This document shows positions 45,375 through 55,105 of a DNA stretch of 64,000 nucleotides, piece after piece; position 1 is the first letter of the stretch; every line of letters begins with the position of its first letter. Position numbers and translations under genes: made by a program. This DNA comes from Rhodomicrobium sp. Az07 (GTDB taxonomy: Bacteria; Pseudomonadota; Alphaproteobacteria; Rhizobiales; Rhodomicrobiaceae): contig NZ_JAHFZG010000005.1 of NCBI RefSeq assembly GCF_018619475.1, positions 1 to 64,000 on the forward strand. Reading direction: 5' to 3'. The notes under the pieces are model-generated. The model ran no database searches. It was not told the DNA's origin and saw nothing but the letters and a program-made list of their open reading frames with translations.

Positions 45375-46793
45375 ATGATCATTCCAGTCATTCTCGCGGG
45401 CGGCTCGGGTTCGAGGCTTTGGCCGCTTTCGCGCTCGAAGCATCCGAAGCAATTCCACGCCCTTGTCAGCGCCGAGCCGCTGCTGGTCGACGCCGCGCGA
45501 CGGGTCCCCGGCTCCGGCGCGTTCATGCCGCCTTTCGTCATCACCAACGAAGAGAACCGCTTCGGCGTGGTGGCCGCGTTCCGGAACGCGAAGCTGGCGT
45601 GTCAGGGTATCGTGCTCGAACCGGAGGGCCGCTCCACCGCGCCAGCGGCCGCCGTCGCCGCACATCTCGCGCTCGAAAAGGCCGGCCCCGACGCGCTCAT
45701 TCTCATCATGCCGTCAGACCATCACATCGAGAACCCGCGCGCATTCCTCGATGCCGTGGAGGCTGGCCGCACTGCGGCGCGAAACGGCCTTCTCGTCACC
45801 TTCGGCATCAAGCCGACGAAGCCTGAGACGGGCTACGGCTATGTGAAGACTGCCGCCGCCGCGGACGGATCGGGCGCAGTGCTCAAGGTCGACCGCTTCG
45901 TCGAGAAGCCCGACCGCGCGACCGCCGAGCGGTTCTGCGCGGAAGACCTCTATTTCTGGAACTCGGGCATCTTTCTGTTCGGCGCGCGAGCCTATCTCGA
46001 CGAACTGGCGCGCTTCGAACCCGCCATGGCGGAGGCAAGCCTCGACGCCGTGCAGAACGCGACGGCCGACCCGATGAATTTCATCCGCCTCGCCGACAGT
46101 TTTCGCGAATGCCCCGCCGATTCCATCGACTACGCCGTGATGGAAAAGACCGATAAGGCGGCGCTCGTGCCGCTTGACGCCGGGTGGAGCGACGTCGGCA
46201 CGTGGGACGCGCTTTACGATGCGGCGGAGAAGGACGAGCGCGAAAACGCGACGCGCGGCGACGTGCTTCTGCGTGACGCGAGCCGCTGCTATGTGCGCGC
46301 CGAAAGCGGCCTCGTCGCCGTCTCGGGCGTCGAAGATATCGTCGTCATATCCACGAAGGATGCAACCCTTGTCGCGAAGCGCACAGAAAGCGGCTCCGTG
46401 AAAGAGGTGGTGCAGCAGTTGGCCGCCACACGCCGGAACGAGGCGGAGCAGCACACCACGGTGCACCGGCCATGGGGCAGCTACGAGACGCTGCATCTTT
46501 CGGACCGATATCAGGTGAAGCAGATTGTCGTCGAGCCGGGCGCGGCGCTTTCGCTCCAGCGGCATCACCACCGCGCCGAACACTGGATCGTGGTCAAGGG
46601 AACGGCGCGCGTCACCATCGACGACGAAACCAGGCTTCTATCGGAAAACCAGTCGATCTATGTGCCGCTCGGCTCGACGCATCGGCTGGAAAATCCAGGG
46701 CTTATTCCGCTCACGCTGATCGAGGTTCAGTCCGGCCCCTACCTGGGCGAAGATGACATCGTGCGGCTGGAAGACGTTTACGCGCGCGTTTGA
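45375..46793 (+). CDS. manC: Mannose-1-phosphate guanylyltransferase / mannose-6-phosphate isomerase
   Basis: A 472-residue two-domain enzyme of the AlgA/XanB/ManC type that makes GDP-mannose. The nucleotidyltransferase part opens PVILAGGSGSRLWPLSR with KHPKQF, and has VEKPDRATAERF and NSGIFLF. The type II isomerase (cupin) part has HRPWGSYETL, PGAALSLQRHHHRAEHWIVVKG (metal ligands; in pieces) and VPLGSTHRLENPG. Expected to feed exopolysaccharide or LPS; no such cluster adjoins it here. Confidence 0.94.
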   Translation: MIIPVILAGGSGSRLWPLSRSKHPKQFHALVSAEPLLVDAARRVPGSGAFMPPFVITNEENRFGVVAAFRNAKLACQGIVLEPEGRSTAPAAAVAAHLALEKAGPDALILIMPSDHHIENPRAFLDAVEAGRTAARNGLLVTFGIKPTKPETGYGYVKTAAAADGSGAVLKVDRFVEKPDRATAERFCAEDLYFWNSGIFLFGARAYLDELARFEPAMAEASLDAVQNATADPMNFIRLADSFRECPADSIDYAVMEKTDKAALVPLDAGWSDVGTWDALYDAAEKDERENATRGDVLLRDASRCYVRAESGLVAVSGVEDIVVISTKDATLVAKRTESGSVKEVVQQLAATRRNEAEQHTTVHRPWGSYETLHLSDRYQVKQIVVEPGAALSLQRHHHRAEHWIVVKGTARVTIDDETRLLSENQSIYVPLGSTHRLENPGLIPLTLIEVQSGPYLGEDDIVRLEDVYARV

Positions 46794-46800
46794 GCCGGTT

Positions 46801-46905
46801 ACAGCCTCCTGCCGCAAATCAAACGCGGCACGACGCTGTGGGTTTCGGTTGTCGATGAGCTTTTCTGCTTCAAATCGAGTCCGATTAAACGCAGGCTGAT
46901 CTAAT
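46801..46905. repeat. Dispersed ~100-bp intergenic repeat, copy 2
   Basis: It matches 21522-21624 in order and spacing, including ACGCGGCACGACGCT and GGCTGATC. It lies between the convergent manC and truA genes. Confidence 0.6.
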
Positions 46906-46989
46906 ACCGCGCGCTGTCCTTCGTCACGTTGAGCAAGCGGTCATGAGGACCAATCGCATTGTCGCCGGCAACGGGTTGGCCCGATTTCA

Positions 46990-47727
46990 TCAATAATCCA
47001 CGCTCATGAAATACAGACCGCAGGCGGGCGCCACTGGCCCGCATGCCGTACGGTCGCGCGCCTCAAGCGCCTCGCGCATTCCTTCCGGCCGCCATCTTCC
47101 TTCGCCAACAAGCTTCAGGCTGCCCGCCATTGAGCGCACCTGATTGTGGAGAAAGGATCGCGCGCTCGTGGCTATGAACACGCTTTCACCCTCGCGCCAG
47201 ACGTTGAGCGTGTCGAGCGTGCGCAAAGGCGAGTTCGCCTGACATTGCGCGGCGCGGAAAGTCGTGAAGTCGTGATGGCCGAGAAGATGGCGCGCGCCCT
47301 CCTGCATGGCATCTGCATCGAGCGACGCGCGAACCTGCCAGGCGCGGTCACGGTCGAGCGCAAGGGGCGAGCGGCGCGTGACTATCCGATAAAGATAATG
47401 CCGCGCCTTGGCTGAAAAGCGCGCATCGAAAGTTTCATCCACCGTATCGCAGGCGAGAATGACCACGGGAGCGGGCCGGAGATGAAAATTCAACGCATCG
47501 CGAACCGTCGCCGGCGGCCAGGCGCGCTCAAGGTCGAAATGCGCGACCTGCCCGCGCGCATGGACGCCGGCATCCGTCCGCCCCGCCCCGCGCGGCACGA
47601 CGCGCACGCCGGTGAACGCCTTGAGGGCGCGCGCGAGTTCGCCTTGCAGCGAAGGGCCGTTCGCCTGCATCTGCCAGCCTGAAAACGGCGTTCCGTCATA
47701 TTCGATCGTGATCTTGTAGCGCGGCAT
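46990..47727 (-). CDS. truA: tRNA pseudouridine(38-40) synthase TruA
   Basis: TruA isomerises uridines 38-40 in tRNA anticodon arms. Catalytic Asp is in [18 protein letters not shown] near residue 52; also [20 protein letters not shown] and [14 protein letters not shown]. 245 residues, full length. ATG 47727. Confidence 0.95.
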   Translation of the reverse strand: MPRYKITIEYDGTPFSGWQMQANGPSLQGELARALKAFTGVRVVPRGAGRTDAGVHARGQVAHFDLERAWPPATVRDALNFHLRPAPVVILACDTVDETFDARFSAKARHYLYRIVTRRSPLALDRDRAWQVRASLDADAMQEGARHLLGHHDFTTFRAAQCQANSPLRTLDTLNVWREGESVFIATSARSFLHNQVRSMAGSLKLVGEGRWRPEGMREALEARDRTACGPVAPACGLYFMSVDY

Positions 47728-47784
47728 GGTCTCGGCTTACGCCGGTTTGACGAGAAGAGAAAGCGGCCGGAGAACATTCCCGCT

Positions 47785-48606
47785 CTAAAGCCGGTCGCCA
47801 CGCTGCGTCGGGCCGCCCTGCGGACCGAATCCACCCCCGCGAATCGGCGGCATGGTAACGGTGTCATAGTTGCAGAGCCTGCGGCTCCGGTCGCCTTCGG
47901 AACAAAGGCGTGGCTGCAAATCCTTCGTCATGCAGATGCGAACCTCCTGCAACCTGTTCCGCGAACAGACGATCTGAACCATGTCCGGCGTCAAATTGCG
48001 GTTTACGTCCAGAAAAGCGCGCCGCACCTCGTCCGGGCCTACCCGCAGCGGCTTTGTGAGATCCTGGAATTCGTCCGGAATGCGGATGCTGTTGTAAGCC
48101 TTGCGCGCGGCGGCGAAATAACCGCGCGGGTCCATCCCCGAGCATGTGCCGTGTTTCTTGTATTCGTGGATGACGAGCTGACGGCTCGGCATGATGTCGA
48201 GCATGCGGTCGATCAACTCGTTCGGGACCCACGGGCGGTAATCCGTCCGGCACGATTCCGGCCAGCCTCGCCGCTCATATTGGGGCCACAAGCCGTGGAG
48301 TATGAAGGCATAGGGCCGCGTGCCGTTGCATTGTTGCTCGGCACCGCTATCGCGGCGATTGCGGCGGTCGTCGGAGAAGCGATACCCATCATCGCCGTTG
48401 CGTGCGCGGCCGCGATCGTTGGCCCCATCCTCGCGGCTCGCGCAATAAGTCGGCGACCAGTTGAGGGTCAGGACGTAATAATCGAAGTCACCCGGCCGCG
48501 CGCTGCGGTCGCCCTGCGCGTGGGCGCCATCGATCATTGCGAGCCACGCAAAGCCGAACGCAAGACAGGCCCGCTGCAAATGTCTGATCCCCGTAACCAT
48601 CACCAC
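47785..48606 (-). CDS. Secreted ribonuclease T2
   Basis: The 273-residue protein has a signal peptide (to about residue 31, ending DGAHA) and the two T2 active-site motifs: CAS1 FILHGLWPQY (His) and CAS2 HEYKKHGTCSG (Glu, Lys, His, Cys). WSPTYC is the usual substrate-binding start. Between WSPTYC and CAS1 there is an insert of around 30 residues rich in Asp, Arg and Asn (RRNRRDSG in it) that other family members lack. It is a periplasmic or extracellular nonspecific RNase. The C-terminal 20 residues are Gly/Pro-rich. Confidence 0.9.
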   Translation of the reverse strand: MVMVTGIRHLQRACLAFGFAWLAMIDGAHAQGDRSARPGDFDYYVLTLNWSPTYCASREDGANDRGRARNGDDGYRFSDDRRNRRDSGAEQQCNGTRPYAFILHGLWPQYERRGWPESCRTDYRPWVPNELIDRMLDIMPSRQLVIHEYKKHGTCSGMDPRGYFAAARKAYNSIRIPDEFQDLTKPLRVGPDEVRRAFLDVNRNLTPDMVQIVCSRNRLQEVRICMTKDLQPRLCSEGDRSRRLCNYDTVTMPPIRGGGFGPQGGPTQRGDRL

Positions 48607-48741
48607 GCCACCCGAAAAAAGGTATCACAGAACGAAGCATGAACGTAGCCGCTTCTGCGGCAAAGTCAAGCCGCCGAAGCACGCATTCGGGAAAACTGGT
48701 GATTGCCGTCACGATCCCAAATGAGAAATCGGTAAGGTGGG

Positions 48742-50289
48742 CTATTTCGGCCTCAGCACGCGTTCGAGGATGCGCCCCGCCGCCGAGCCGAGCGACCGCA
48801 ACAGCGACTTGCCGAACGCCTCGCCGTAGGTCTGGCGATTGTATCCGCCGCCTCGCCCGCGCCCCTTCGTTTGCGGTTCGGGTTCGGGATCGTCCTCGCG
48901 CGGCACCGGTTCGTCCGGGGAACCGGGTTTCTTGGGGATGCGAAACTCGCCCGCCCATTCGTAATCGTCGCCGTTGCGCGACTTGCCCGTGCGCGCGCCA
49001 TCGCCGCTTCGCGCCCTGCCACCGTTCGAGGGCGCGGCGCTCTTCTCTTCCTCGTCGTATTTCCCTGCAACGGGGCTTTCCGCGACGATCGCCTTGCGCT
49101 CCTCCGGCGTGAGAGGGCCAAGCCGCGACGACGGCGGACGGATGAGCGTCCGCTGGACGATGGACGGCTCTCCCTTGGCTTCGAGGAAGGAGACGAGCGC
49201 CTCGCCCGTGCCGAGTTCGAGGATCGCCTTCTCGGCGTTGAAGGCCGGGTTCGCGCGGAAGGTCTCGGCGGCGGCGCGAACCGCCCTTTGCTCGCGCGGA
49301 CTGAAGGCGCGAAGCCCGTGCTGCACGCGGTTGCCGAGCTGGCTCGATACGCGGTCCGGCACGTCGAGCGGGTTCTGCGTGATGTAGTAGACGCCGACGC
49401 CCTTCGACCGAATGAGTCGCGTGACCTGCTCGATGCGCTCCATAAGCGCCTTGGGTGCTTCGCTGAAGAGAAGATGCGCCTCGTCGAAGAAGAAGACGAG
49501 CTTCGGCTTTTTGATGTCGCCGACTTCGGGGAGCTTGTCGAAAAGCTCCGTCATCAGCCACAGCAGGAACGTGGAATACAGCCGGGGGGTCGACATCAGC
49601 TTGTCGGCGGCGAGGATACTGATGACGCCGCGCCCGTCCGGCGCTTTTCGCATGAAATCGTCGATGTCGAGTTCAGGCTTGCCGAAAAACAGCTCGGCCT
49701 TCTGTTCGTCGAGCACGAGAAGGCGGCGCTGGATCGCACCGACGGATGTCTTCGACACGTTGCCGTATTGCTGCGAAAGCTCCTGCGCGCGCTCCGACAC
49801 GAGCGCGACGACGGAGCGCAAATCGCTGAGATCGTTGAGCGGCAGATTTTCGTCCGACGCGAGCCGGAACGCGATGGTCAGCACGCCTTCCTGCGTCTCG
49901 TTCAGTTCCATCAGCCGCGACAGGAGCATCGGCCCGAGCGAGCCGATGGAGGCGCGGATCGGCGTCCCTTGCTCGCCGAACAAGTCCCAGAAGATCGTGG
50001 GGAATGCCTCGAAGGTGTAGTCGTCGAGGCCGATTTCCTTCGCGCGCTTTTCGAGGAACGGCTTCGGTTCGCCCGCCGCCGCAATGCCTGAGAGGTCGCC
50101 CTTGATGTCGGCCGCGAAAACCGGGACGCCCGCGCGCGAAAAGCCTTCGGCCAGGATTTGCAGCGTCACGGTCTTGCCGGTGCCGGTCGCGCCGGTGATG
50201 AGGCCGTGGCGGTTGGCGAATTTGAAATTGAGATATTCGGGCTTAACGCTTTTGCCGACGAATATGCCGGTGTCCGTGTCTTCGCTCAT
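48742..50289 (-). CDS. HerA-like helicase ATPase, DUF853 (YjgR) family
   Basis: The 515-residue P-loop protein has Walker A ITGATGTGKTVTLQIL, the DIKGDLSG motif, Walker B LVFFFDEAHLLF, and the arginine motif region YYITQNPLDVPDRVSSQLGNRVQHGLRAFSP (in pieces). It fits the YjgR/DUF853 branch of the HerA-FtsK superfamily. The last 100 residues are a charged Pro/Gly/Arg-rich tail (PSSRLGP to GYNRQTYG), then a short helix. The role is not known; no NurA partner is present. ATG 50289. Confidence 0.9.
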   Translation of the reverse strand: MSEDTDTGIFVGKSVKPEYLNFKFANRHGLITGATGTGKTVTLQILAEGFSRAGVPVFAADIKGDLSGIAAAGEPKPFLEKRAKEIGLDDYTFEAFPTIFWDLFGEQGTPIRASIGSLGPMLLSRLMELNETQEGVLTIAFRLASDENLPLNDLSDLRSVVALVSERAQELSQQYGNVSKTSVGAIQRRLLVLDEQKAELFFGKPELDIDDFMRKAPDGRGVISILAADKLMSTPRLYSTFLLWLMTELFDKLPEVGDIKKPKLVFFFDEAHLLFSEAPKALMERIEQVTRLIRSKGVGVYYITQNPLDVPDRVSSQLGNRVQHGLRAFSPREQRAVRAAAETFRANPAFNAEKAILELGTGEALVSFLEAKGEPSIVQRTLIRPPSSRLGPLTPEERKAIVAESPVAGKYDEEEKSAAPSNGGRARSGDGARTGKSRNGDDYEWAGEFRIPKKPGSPDEPVPREDDPEPEPQTKGRGRGGGYNRQTYGEAFGKSLLRSLGSAAGRILERVLRPK

Positions 50290-50376
50290 GCCGTCTCCCG
50301 TGCGAGGCTGCCGAATCGATGCCTGAAAGTTAAGCATCTGCGGCGCTTTTCGCTACGAGAAAGGCGCGAAGACCAG

Positions 50377-50446
50377 GCAGGCACCGGCGCTGGCGGGCCT
50401 TGGGCATTGGGGGGTTCGGAGAAAGCGAACCAGCACCGGCTCCTGC
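50377..50446 (-). ncRNA. Long stable hairpin between two minus-strand genes, possible RNA element
   Basis: The arms 50377-50393 and 50430-50446 are complementary over 17 positions. On minus the pairing has a single mismatch and two G.U pairs, whereas on plus the same positions would be C.A and A.C mismatches, so the minus strand is the likely RNA. A second smaller stem (50413-50418 with 50426-50431) fits inside. It lies about 90 bases upstream of the HerA-like ATPase start. It may be a 5' leader, an attenuator or an sRNA. I could match it to no known family. Confidence 0.35.
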
Positions 50447-50557
50447 TTGGAGGGGAAAGGTGCCCCTGCCGGGGGGCGCGGTTGCGTTCGAACAATGGCG
50501 GTTTCGTGAAAATTGTAGCGAAGTTTGACAGCGCCCGCCATGTGAGACGAGCCGCGA

Positions 50558-50899
50558 TCAATCCCAATCGTCGTCGCGCGGACCCCAGTAGCGATGGTAC
50601 GAGCCGGGGCGATAATGGCTGCGCGCGCGGCTATGCCACGGGTCGTCGCCCGCGAAAGAGCCCCAGCGGAAGTGGCTGCGCCAGCGATACGGATATTCGC
50701 CACGCGAGCCCCAGCGATGATGGCTGGGCCATGTGCTGTGTTCGCACTCGACATAGTAATAGTAACTGCAACCGACCTGCACGAGCGGTTGCGGCGCCGT
50801 TCGAGCGGGAGCAGGTTGAAGCGGGAGGGAAGCAGCGGGGGTGGGACCAAAGGCTGCGGCAGAAAAACAAAGGCATGCGGCTGCAATAAGCGGTTTCAT
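50558..50899 (-). CDS. Small exported aromatic- and histidine-rich protein
   Basis: The 113-residue product has a clear signal peptide (MKPLIAAACLCFSAAAF) and a Pro/Ala linker, then CSYYYYVECEHS and a region rich in Trp, His, Arg and Tyr (HHRWGSRGEYPYRWRSHFRW), ending in Asp. Such compositions occur in small Rhizobiales surface proteins; no function is known. The aromatic pattern repeats W-x-S and Y-R/H units. ATG 50899 is chosen since the signal peptide begins there. Confidence 0.6.
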   Translation of the reverse strand: MKPLIAAACLCFSAAAFGPTPAASLPLQPAPARTAPQPLVQVGCSYYYYVECEHSTWPSHHRWGSRGEYPYRWRSHFRWGSFAGDDPWHSRARSHYRPGSYHRYWGPRDDDWD

Positions 50900-50968
50900 G
50901 GAACCTACCTGGAAAAGAACTTCGTAAATCTTAACCAAATATGAAGGTAACAAAAAGCGGTCGAAAGA

Positions 50969-52789
50969 TCAAAATTTCGTATCGAATAGCCGCCGCCAGC
51001 GCACGGCCTGTTTGTCGCGGCATTCTGTTTCGGGAACCGGCACGCAGCCGGAAAGCGCCGCCGTCTCGGGCCGCGCGAAGATGTTGAGGCGTGTCGGGCC
51101 GCGCCCATTGATGTTGATACCGTCCACGCAGCCGAGGAAGCGCGGTGCCGCACCGGCCTTCTCTTCGAACGCCTTTTCGAACATGTCGCGCCTTTTGCCG
51201 TTGACGAAGGCCAGCCGCGTGGCGCCCAACGCAAGCGCCTCGGCGGAACCGGGAACGCCACCAAGGACCGTGCTCGTGCCGTTCATGAAGACGAGGCTCG
51301 GTTCGCTTATGCCTGCGAATGCAATCGGCGCATCGCCGCATCCGCGCAACTGTTCGGCTGCTGCTGCCGCGTTCCTTGTGATCCAGATCGGTTCGAGGCC
51401 CGGTAGCGCGACGCGAAAGGCTGTGGTGTAAAATAACGCGGCGGAGACGACCGCGCCGGCCAACGCCGCGCGCGAATAGCTGCCCCACGCCGACGCCGCC
51501 GTGAAAGCCGATACCGCCGCAAGCGCGACGAGAAGGGCGGCGAGCAGCGGAAGACCCGGCGCCTCGGCAATCCATGACAGCCCGAGAAGCAGCACGATCT
51601 GCGCTGTGGCGAGTGTCGCCCACAGAACGGCGCTCAGTCGCGCGCGCGATACCTTCTGCGCCGCCTCGCGGAGGGCGAACGCGGCGGCCATGGCGATGGC
51701 CGGATAAAGCGGCAGCGCGTAATGCGGCAGCTTCGTCGGGATCGCCTCAATGATGAGCCACCACGGCACGATCCAGGCCAAAAGGAACAGCACGCGCCGC
51801 GAAACGCGCCTGCGCCGCCAAAGCCACGCAATCGCGCCGCCGGTCACGAACAGCACGGCGGGCCAGAACGTCCACCAGAAGGCGAGGAAGTAGAAGCCGG
51901 GCGGGCCCCAATGCTTTTCCTGACCGCTTGCGAGCTTGGCCGCGAAGTCCTGCCCGAGCGACGACTTGAAGAACGCGCCGCCGGACGACACGCCGATGGC
52001 GACGAACCACGGAAGCGTCAGCAAGAGAAGGAGCGGAACGCCCCATTTCCAGTGCAGGTTTCCGACCCACGCGCGGCGGCGGTCGAAAACAAGCACGACG
52101 GCGGCGGTGATGACCGAGAGGGCCGGCGCGACCGGTCCCTTGATAAGGATGCCGACGCCAAGCCCGATCCAGAACAGCGCAGCGAGCCCGCGTGTGCGGG
52201 CGGGGTTGCGCGCCATGTAGAGCCGAAACAGCGCGCCTTGCGCGAGCATGATGGCGGCTATGAGCGCCGCATCGGACTTTGCGATGCGCGCCTCGAACGA
52301 CATCGTGAGGCAGGTTGCGAACAGCGCCGCGGCCACGAGCGCCGTTTCTCGCCCGAAGATGCCGCGCGCCGCCCAGAATGTCAGCAGCACAGCGCCGAGC
52401 GCGCCCAGAAACGACGGAATGCGGTAGGCCCATATGTCGGTGAGCGTCGCGCCTGCGCTTTCAGCCGCCGTCACCGCCGCCGATTGCAGCCAGTAGATGC
52501 CGACGGGCTTCTTGTAGCGCGTCTCCTGCTGGAAGTGGATGTCGACGAAGTCGCCCGTCTCCAGCATCTGCTTCGTGGCCTGCGCGAAACGGGCCTCGTC
52601 GCGGTCGGTGACGGGAAGGGACGCGATCCCCGGCAGGAAGAGTACGGCGCAAAGGAGCGCGAGGGCAAGCGCGGCCGCATAGGGACGGAAGGCGAGGGCA
52701 CGCAGTCCGCGCGCGACAGCCGCATCGACGGCGGCTAGCCGCGACGTCTCGCCAGGAGCACGGGGAACGCTGAACGGGATCGCTTCCAT
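50969..52789 (-). CDS. ArnT-like glycosyltransferase, GT39/PMT family
   Basis: The 606-residue membrane protein has about eleven to twelve hydrophobic segments after residue 35. PVTDRDEARFAQATKQMLETGDFV is the catalytic D-E first loop of ArnT-like transferases; RYKKPVGIYWLQ and FEARIAKSDAALIA are family-specific. It uses a polyprenyl-phosphate sugar and acts on lipid A or another periplasmic acceptor. The C-terminal 150 residues form a soluble domain. The identity of the sugar is not predictable. Confidence 0.9.
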   Translation of the reverse strand: MEAIPFSVPRAPGETSRLAAVDAAVARGLRALAFRPYAAALALALLCAVLFLPGIASLPVTDRDEARFAQATKQMLETGDFVDIHFQQETRYKKPVGIYWLQSAAVTAAESAGATLTDIWAYRIPSFLGALGAVLLTFWAARGIFGRETALVAAALFATCLTMSFEARIAKSDAALIAAIMLAQGALFRLYMARNPARTRGLAALFWIGLGVGILIKGPVAPALSVITAAVVLVFDRRRAWVGNLHWKWGVPLLLLLTLPWFVAIGVSSGGAFFKSSLGQDFAAKLASGQEKHWGPPGFYFLAFWWTFWPAVLFVTGGAIAWLWRRRRVSRRVLFLLAWIVPWWLIIEAIPTKLPHYALPLYPAIAMAAAFALREAAQKVSRARLSAVLWATLATAQIVLLLGLSWIAEAPGLPLLAALLVALAAVSAFTAASAWGSYSRAALAGAVVSAALFYTTAFRVALPGLEPIWITRNAAAAAEQLRGCGDAPIAFAGISEPSLVFMNGTSTVLGGVPGSAEALALGATRLAFVNGKRRDMFEKAFEEKAGAAPRFLGCVDGININGRGPTRLNIFARPETAALSGCVPVPETECRDKQAVRWRRLFDTKF

Positions 52790-53083
52790 GCGTTTTGCGA
52801 AGATCGCGCCGCGAAGGTCGGTCGCGTGCGATCATGGTCCTTTTTTGTATGCGGCACCCTCAATCGATAAGGCTCTCTCGCTCATCGATGCGACGCGCTT
52901 CCTTCGATCAGCGGTGATCACCCGCTCGAAAGACGCTTAGGCGGGAACTCGGCCGAAAGCAACGGTGCGCTTTGTAACGAAAGCTGGCGAGCGGTCGGCG
53001 GCGGTGCGTCGTGGCGGACACCTGCGGCGATGGGCACCGATGCGGCGCGATGAAGGATTCGCGGCAGCGCCTCTTCACAAACG
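52790..53083. other. Intergenic region between the GT39 gene and pckA terminator
   Basis: No gene is supported. A 69-codon minus-strand frame here (52918-53127) runs through the pckA terminator and is rejected. The part next to 52790 should hold the GT39 promoter. Confidence 0.45.
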
Positions 53084-53124
53084 AAAAGCGCCCCGCGAGA
53101 GCCGGAAGGCCACTCGCGGGGCGC
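53084..53124 (-). terminator. Rho-independent terminator of pckA
   Basis: A 12-bp GC-rich stem (GCGCCCCGCGAG at 53088-53099 on plus with 53113-53124), loop of 13 bases, and TTTT on minus after the stem. It begins 12 bases past the pckA stop. Confidence 0.85.
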
Positions 53125-53135
53125 CAACTTCCCTC

Positions 53136-54746
53136 TTACTCGGCCGCCTTGCGCGCGTGCGTGATCATGGCCACGTCGGCCTCGACGAGAGGCTGGAACT
53201 TCCTGAAGTTCTCGGAGAACATGGCAACGAGCTTTTTCGCGGTGGCATCGTACTCGGCCTTGTCCGCCCAGGTCTCGCGCGGATTGAGGATGCGCGAATC
53301 GACACCCTGCGCTTCGGTCGGGACGAGAAGGCCGAACACCGGGTCCTGCACGAACTCGATGTTGTCGAAGCCGCCCGAAAGCGCGAGGTTCACGAGCGCG
53401 CGCGTCGCGGGCAGCGACATGCGTTTGCCGACGCCGTATTTACCGCCGGTCCAGCCCGTGTTCACAAGCCAGCAGTTCACCTTGTGCTCGGCGATGAGTT
53501 TGCGCAGCATGTCGCCGTACACGGTGGGATGGCGGGACATGAACGGCGCGCCGAAGCACGTGGAGAACGTCGCGGTCGGCTCCGTCACGCCCTTTTCGGT
53601 GCCCGCCACCTTTGCGGTGTAGCCCGAGAGGAAGTGATAGACGGCCTGGCCGGGCGTCAGCTTCGAGATGGGCGGCAGCACGCCGAACGCGTCCGCCGTC
53701 AGCATCAGGATGTTCTTCGGCTGGGCCGCGATGCCTTCAAGGCTCGCGCCGGGAACATAGGAGATGGGATAGGCGCCGCGCGTGTTCTCGGTCAGCGCGT
53801 CGCTTGCGTAGTTCGGCTCGCGAGAGTGCTTGTCGAGCACGACGTTTTCGAGCACTGCCGCCCACTGCGAAACGGCGTGATAGATGCCGGGCTCGTTTTC
53901 CTTGGAAAGCTTGATAACCTTCGCGTAGCAGCCGCCCTCGAAATTGTAGAGGCCGTCCTTCGACCAGCCGTGCTCGTCGTCGCCGATGAGGGTGCGAAGC
54001 GGATCGGTGGAAAGCGTCGTCTTGCCGGTGCCCGACAGACCGAAGAACACCGCCGCGTCGCCCGCCTTGCCCTCGCTGACGGAGCAGTGCATCGGCAGCA
54101 CGTTTTCCGGCGGCAGCACGTAATTGAGGTACGAGAACACCGACTTCTTGATCTCGCCGGCGTAGGAGCTTCCGCCGATCAGAATCAGGCCGCGCGTAAA
54201 GTCGCACGCGATGACGGTTTCGCTGCGGACGCCGTAGCGCGCCGGGTCGGCCTTGAAGCTCGGCAGGTCGATGATCGTCAGTTTCGGCGCGAAGCTGCGA
54301 AGCTGTTCCGGGGTCGGCTTGATCAGCAGATGATCGATGAACAGCGCGTGCCAGGCAAGTTCGGCGAAAACGCGGACAGAAACGCGGTGTGCCTCGGAGG
54401 CGCCGCCGAACAGGTCCTGCACGAAAAGGTTCTTCTCGGCCGCGTGTGCCAGAAAATCCTTGTGGAGAAGATCGAACTGTTCGGTGGATATCGCCTTTGA
54501 GTTGTCCCACCAGACGGTGCCTTCCGTCTCGGCGTTGCGGACGACGAACTTGTCTGCGGCGGATCGGCCCGTATGCAGCCCCGTGACGGTTGCAAAGGCA
54601 CCCGTCGACGTTACCTGACCCTCACCGCGGCGAATCGCCTGTTCGTAAAGCGCCGCGACAGACCCGTTATGCAGCACTGCCCGTTGGAGATCTGGCGCCG
54701 CCAGTTGATTGGAAGAGGTAGAGAAATTTGAGGAAGGCACGTTCAT
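53136..54746 (-). CDS. pckA: Phosphoenolpyruvate carboxykinase (ATP)
   Basis: PckA makes PEP from oxaloacetate and ATP, the entry to gluconeogenesis. Kinase-1a/Walker A is [13 protein letters not shown], with [19 protein letters not shown] (kinase-2 aspartates), EGGCYAKVI and [10 protein letters not shown]. 536 residues, full length. It is divergently transcribed from chvI, a gene order kept in Rhizobiales, where the ChvI/PTS circuit affects its expression. Confidence 0.97.
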   Translation of the reverse strand: MNVPSSNFSTSSNQLAAPDLQRAVLHNGSVAALYEQAIRRGEGQVTSTGAFATVTGLHTGRSAADKFVVRNAETEGTVWWDNSKAISTEQFDLLHKDFLAHAAEKNLFVQDLFGGASEAHRVSVRVFAELAWHALFIDHLLIKPTPEQLRSFAPKLTIIDLPSFKADPARYGVRSETVIACDFTRGLILIGGSSYAGEIKKSVFSYLNYVLPPENVLPMHCSVSEGKAGDAAVFFGLSGTGKTTLSTDPLRTLIGDDEHGWSKDGLYNFEGGCYAKVIKLSKENEPGIYHAVSQWAAVLENVVLDKHSREPNYASDALTENTRGAYPISYVPGASLEGIAAQPKNILMLTADAFGVLPPISKLTPGQAVYHFLSGYTAKVAGTEKGVTEPTATFSTCFGAPFMSRHPTVYGDMLRKLIAEHKVNCWLVNTGWTGGKYGVGKRMSLPATRALVNLALSGGFDNIEFVQDPVFGLLVPTEAQGVDSRILNPRETWADKAEYDATAKKLVAMFSENFRKFQPLVEADVAMITHARKAAE

Positions 54747-55105
54747 CTCCAGGGCCGGGGTTGAATTGAAGCGAGCGTCACGCGATCAGCGGGTTCAGGA
54801 TCAACACCTGAAAGCCGGAACGGTGCACGCCCGCCGCTTCTGAAGCTGTACTTTGCTCAATTTGCCCGCTTCGCAAGCGGTCAAACTAACGCGGGGCGGT
54901 TCTTCCGAAAAAGCTTGACTGCGACTCCTTGCCATAGTCCTAAGCGGCAATGACGTTAACGAAGGGTTAAATGGAAATTTGACTGCTGTTCCGCAATTCC
55001 GCCATCATGGACCGGTGGGTTGGTTGCGCTTTATGTTTTTTTCTGCATAGAGGTATTTCGGCAACAGAACTTTACCGGCTAACAGAAAGCAACCTTGGAT
55101 CGCTG
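54747..55105. other. Divergent promoter region between pckA and chvI
   Basis: 359 bases of leader. No gene is supported. The right half is AT-richer and has GTTAACGAAGGGTTAAATGG (54956-54975), which looks like a regulator-binding repeat (GTTAA, then GGTTAA). The ChvI operator in relatives is not well enough known for me to name it. Confidence 0.5.

Noticed and set aside
50290-50557. SRP (4.5S) or RNase P RNA in the structured spacer
   Set aside because: The SRP loop GGUCCGGAAGGAAGCAGCC and the RNase P GAGGAAAGUCCGGG motifs are not present on either strand.
52918-53127. A 69-codon minus-strand frame after pckA
   Set aside because: It includes the pckA terminator hairpin and has no ribosome site.
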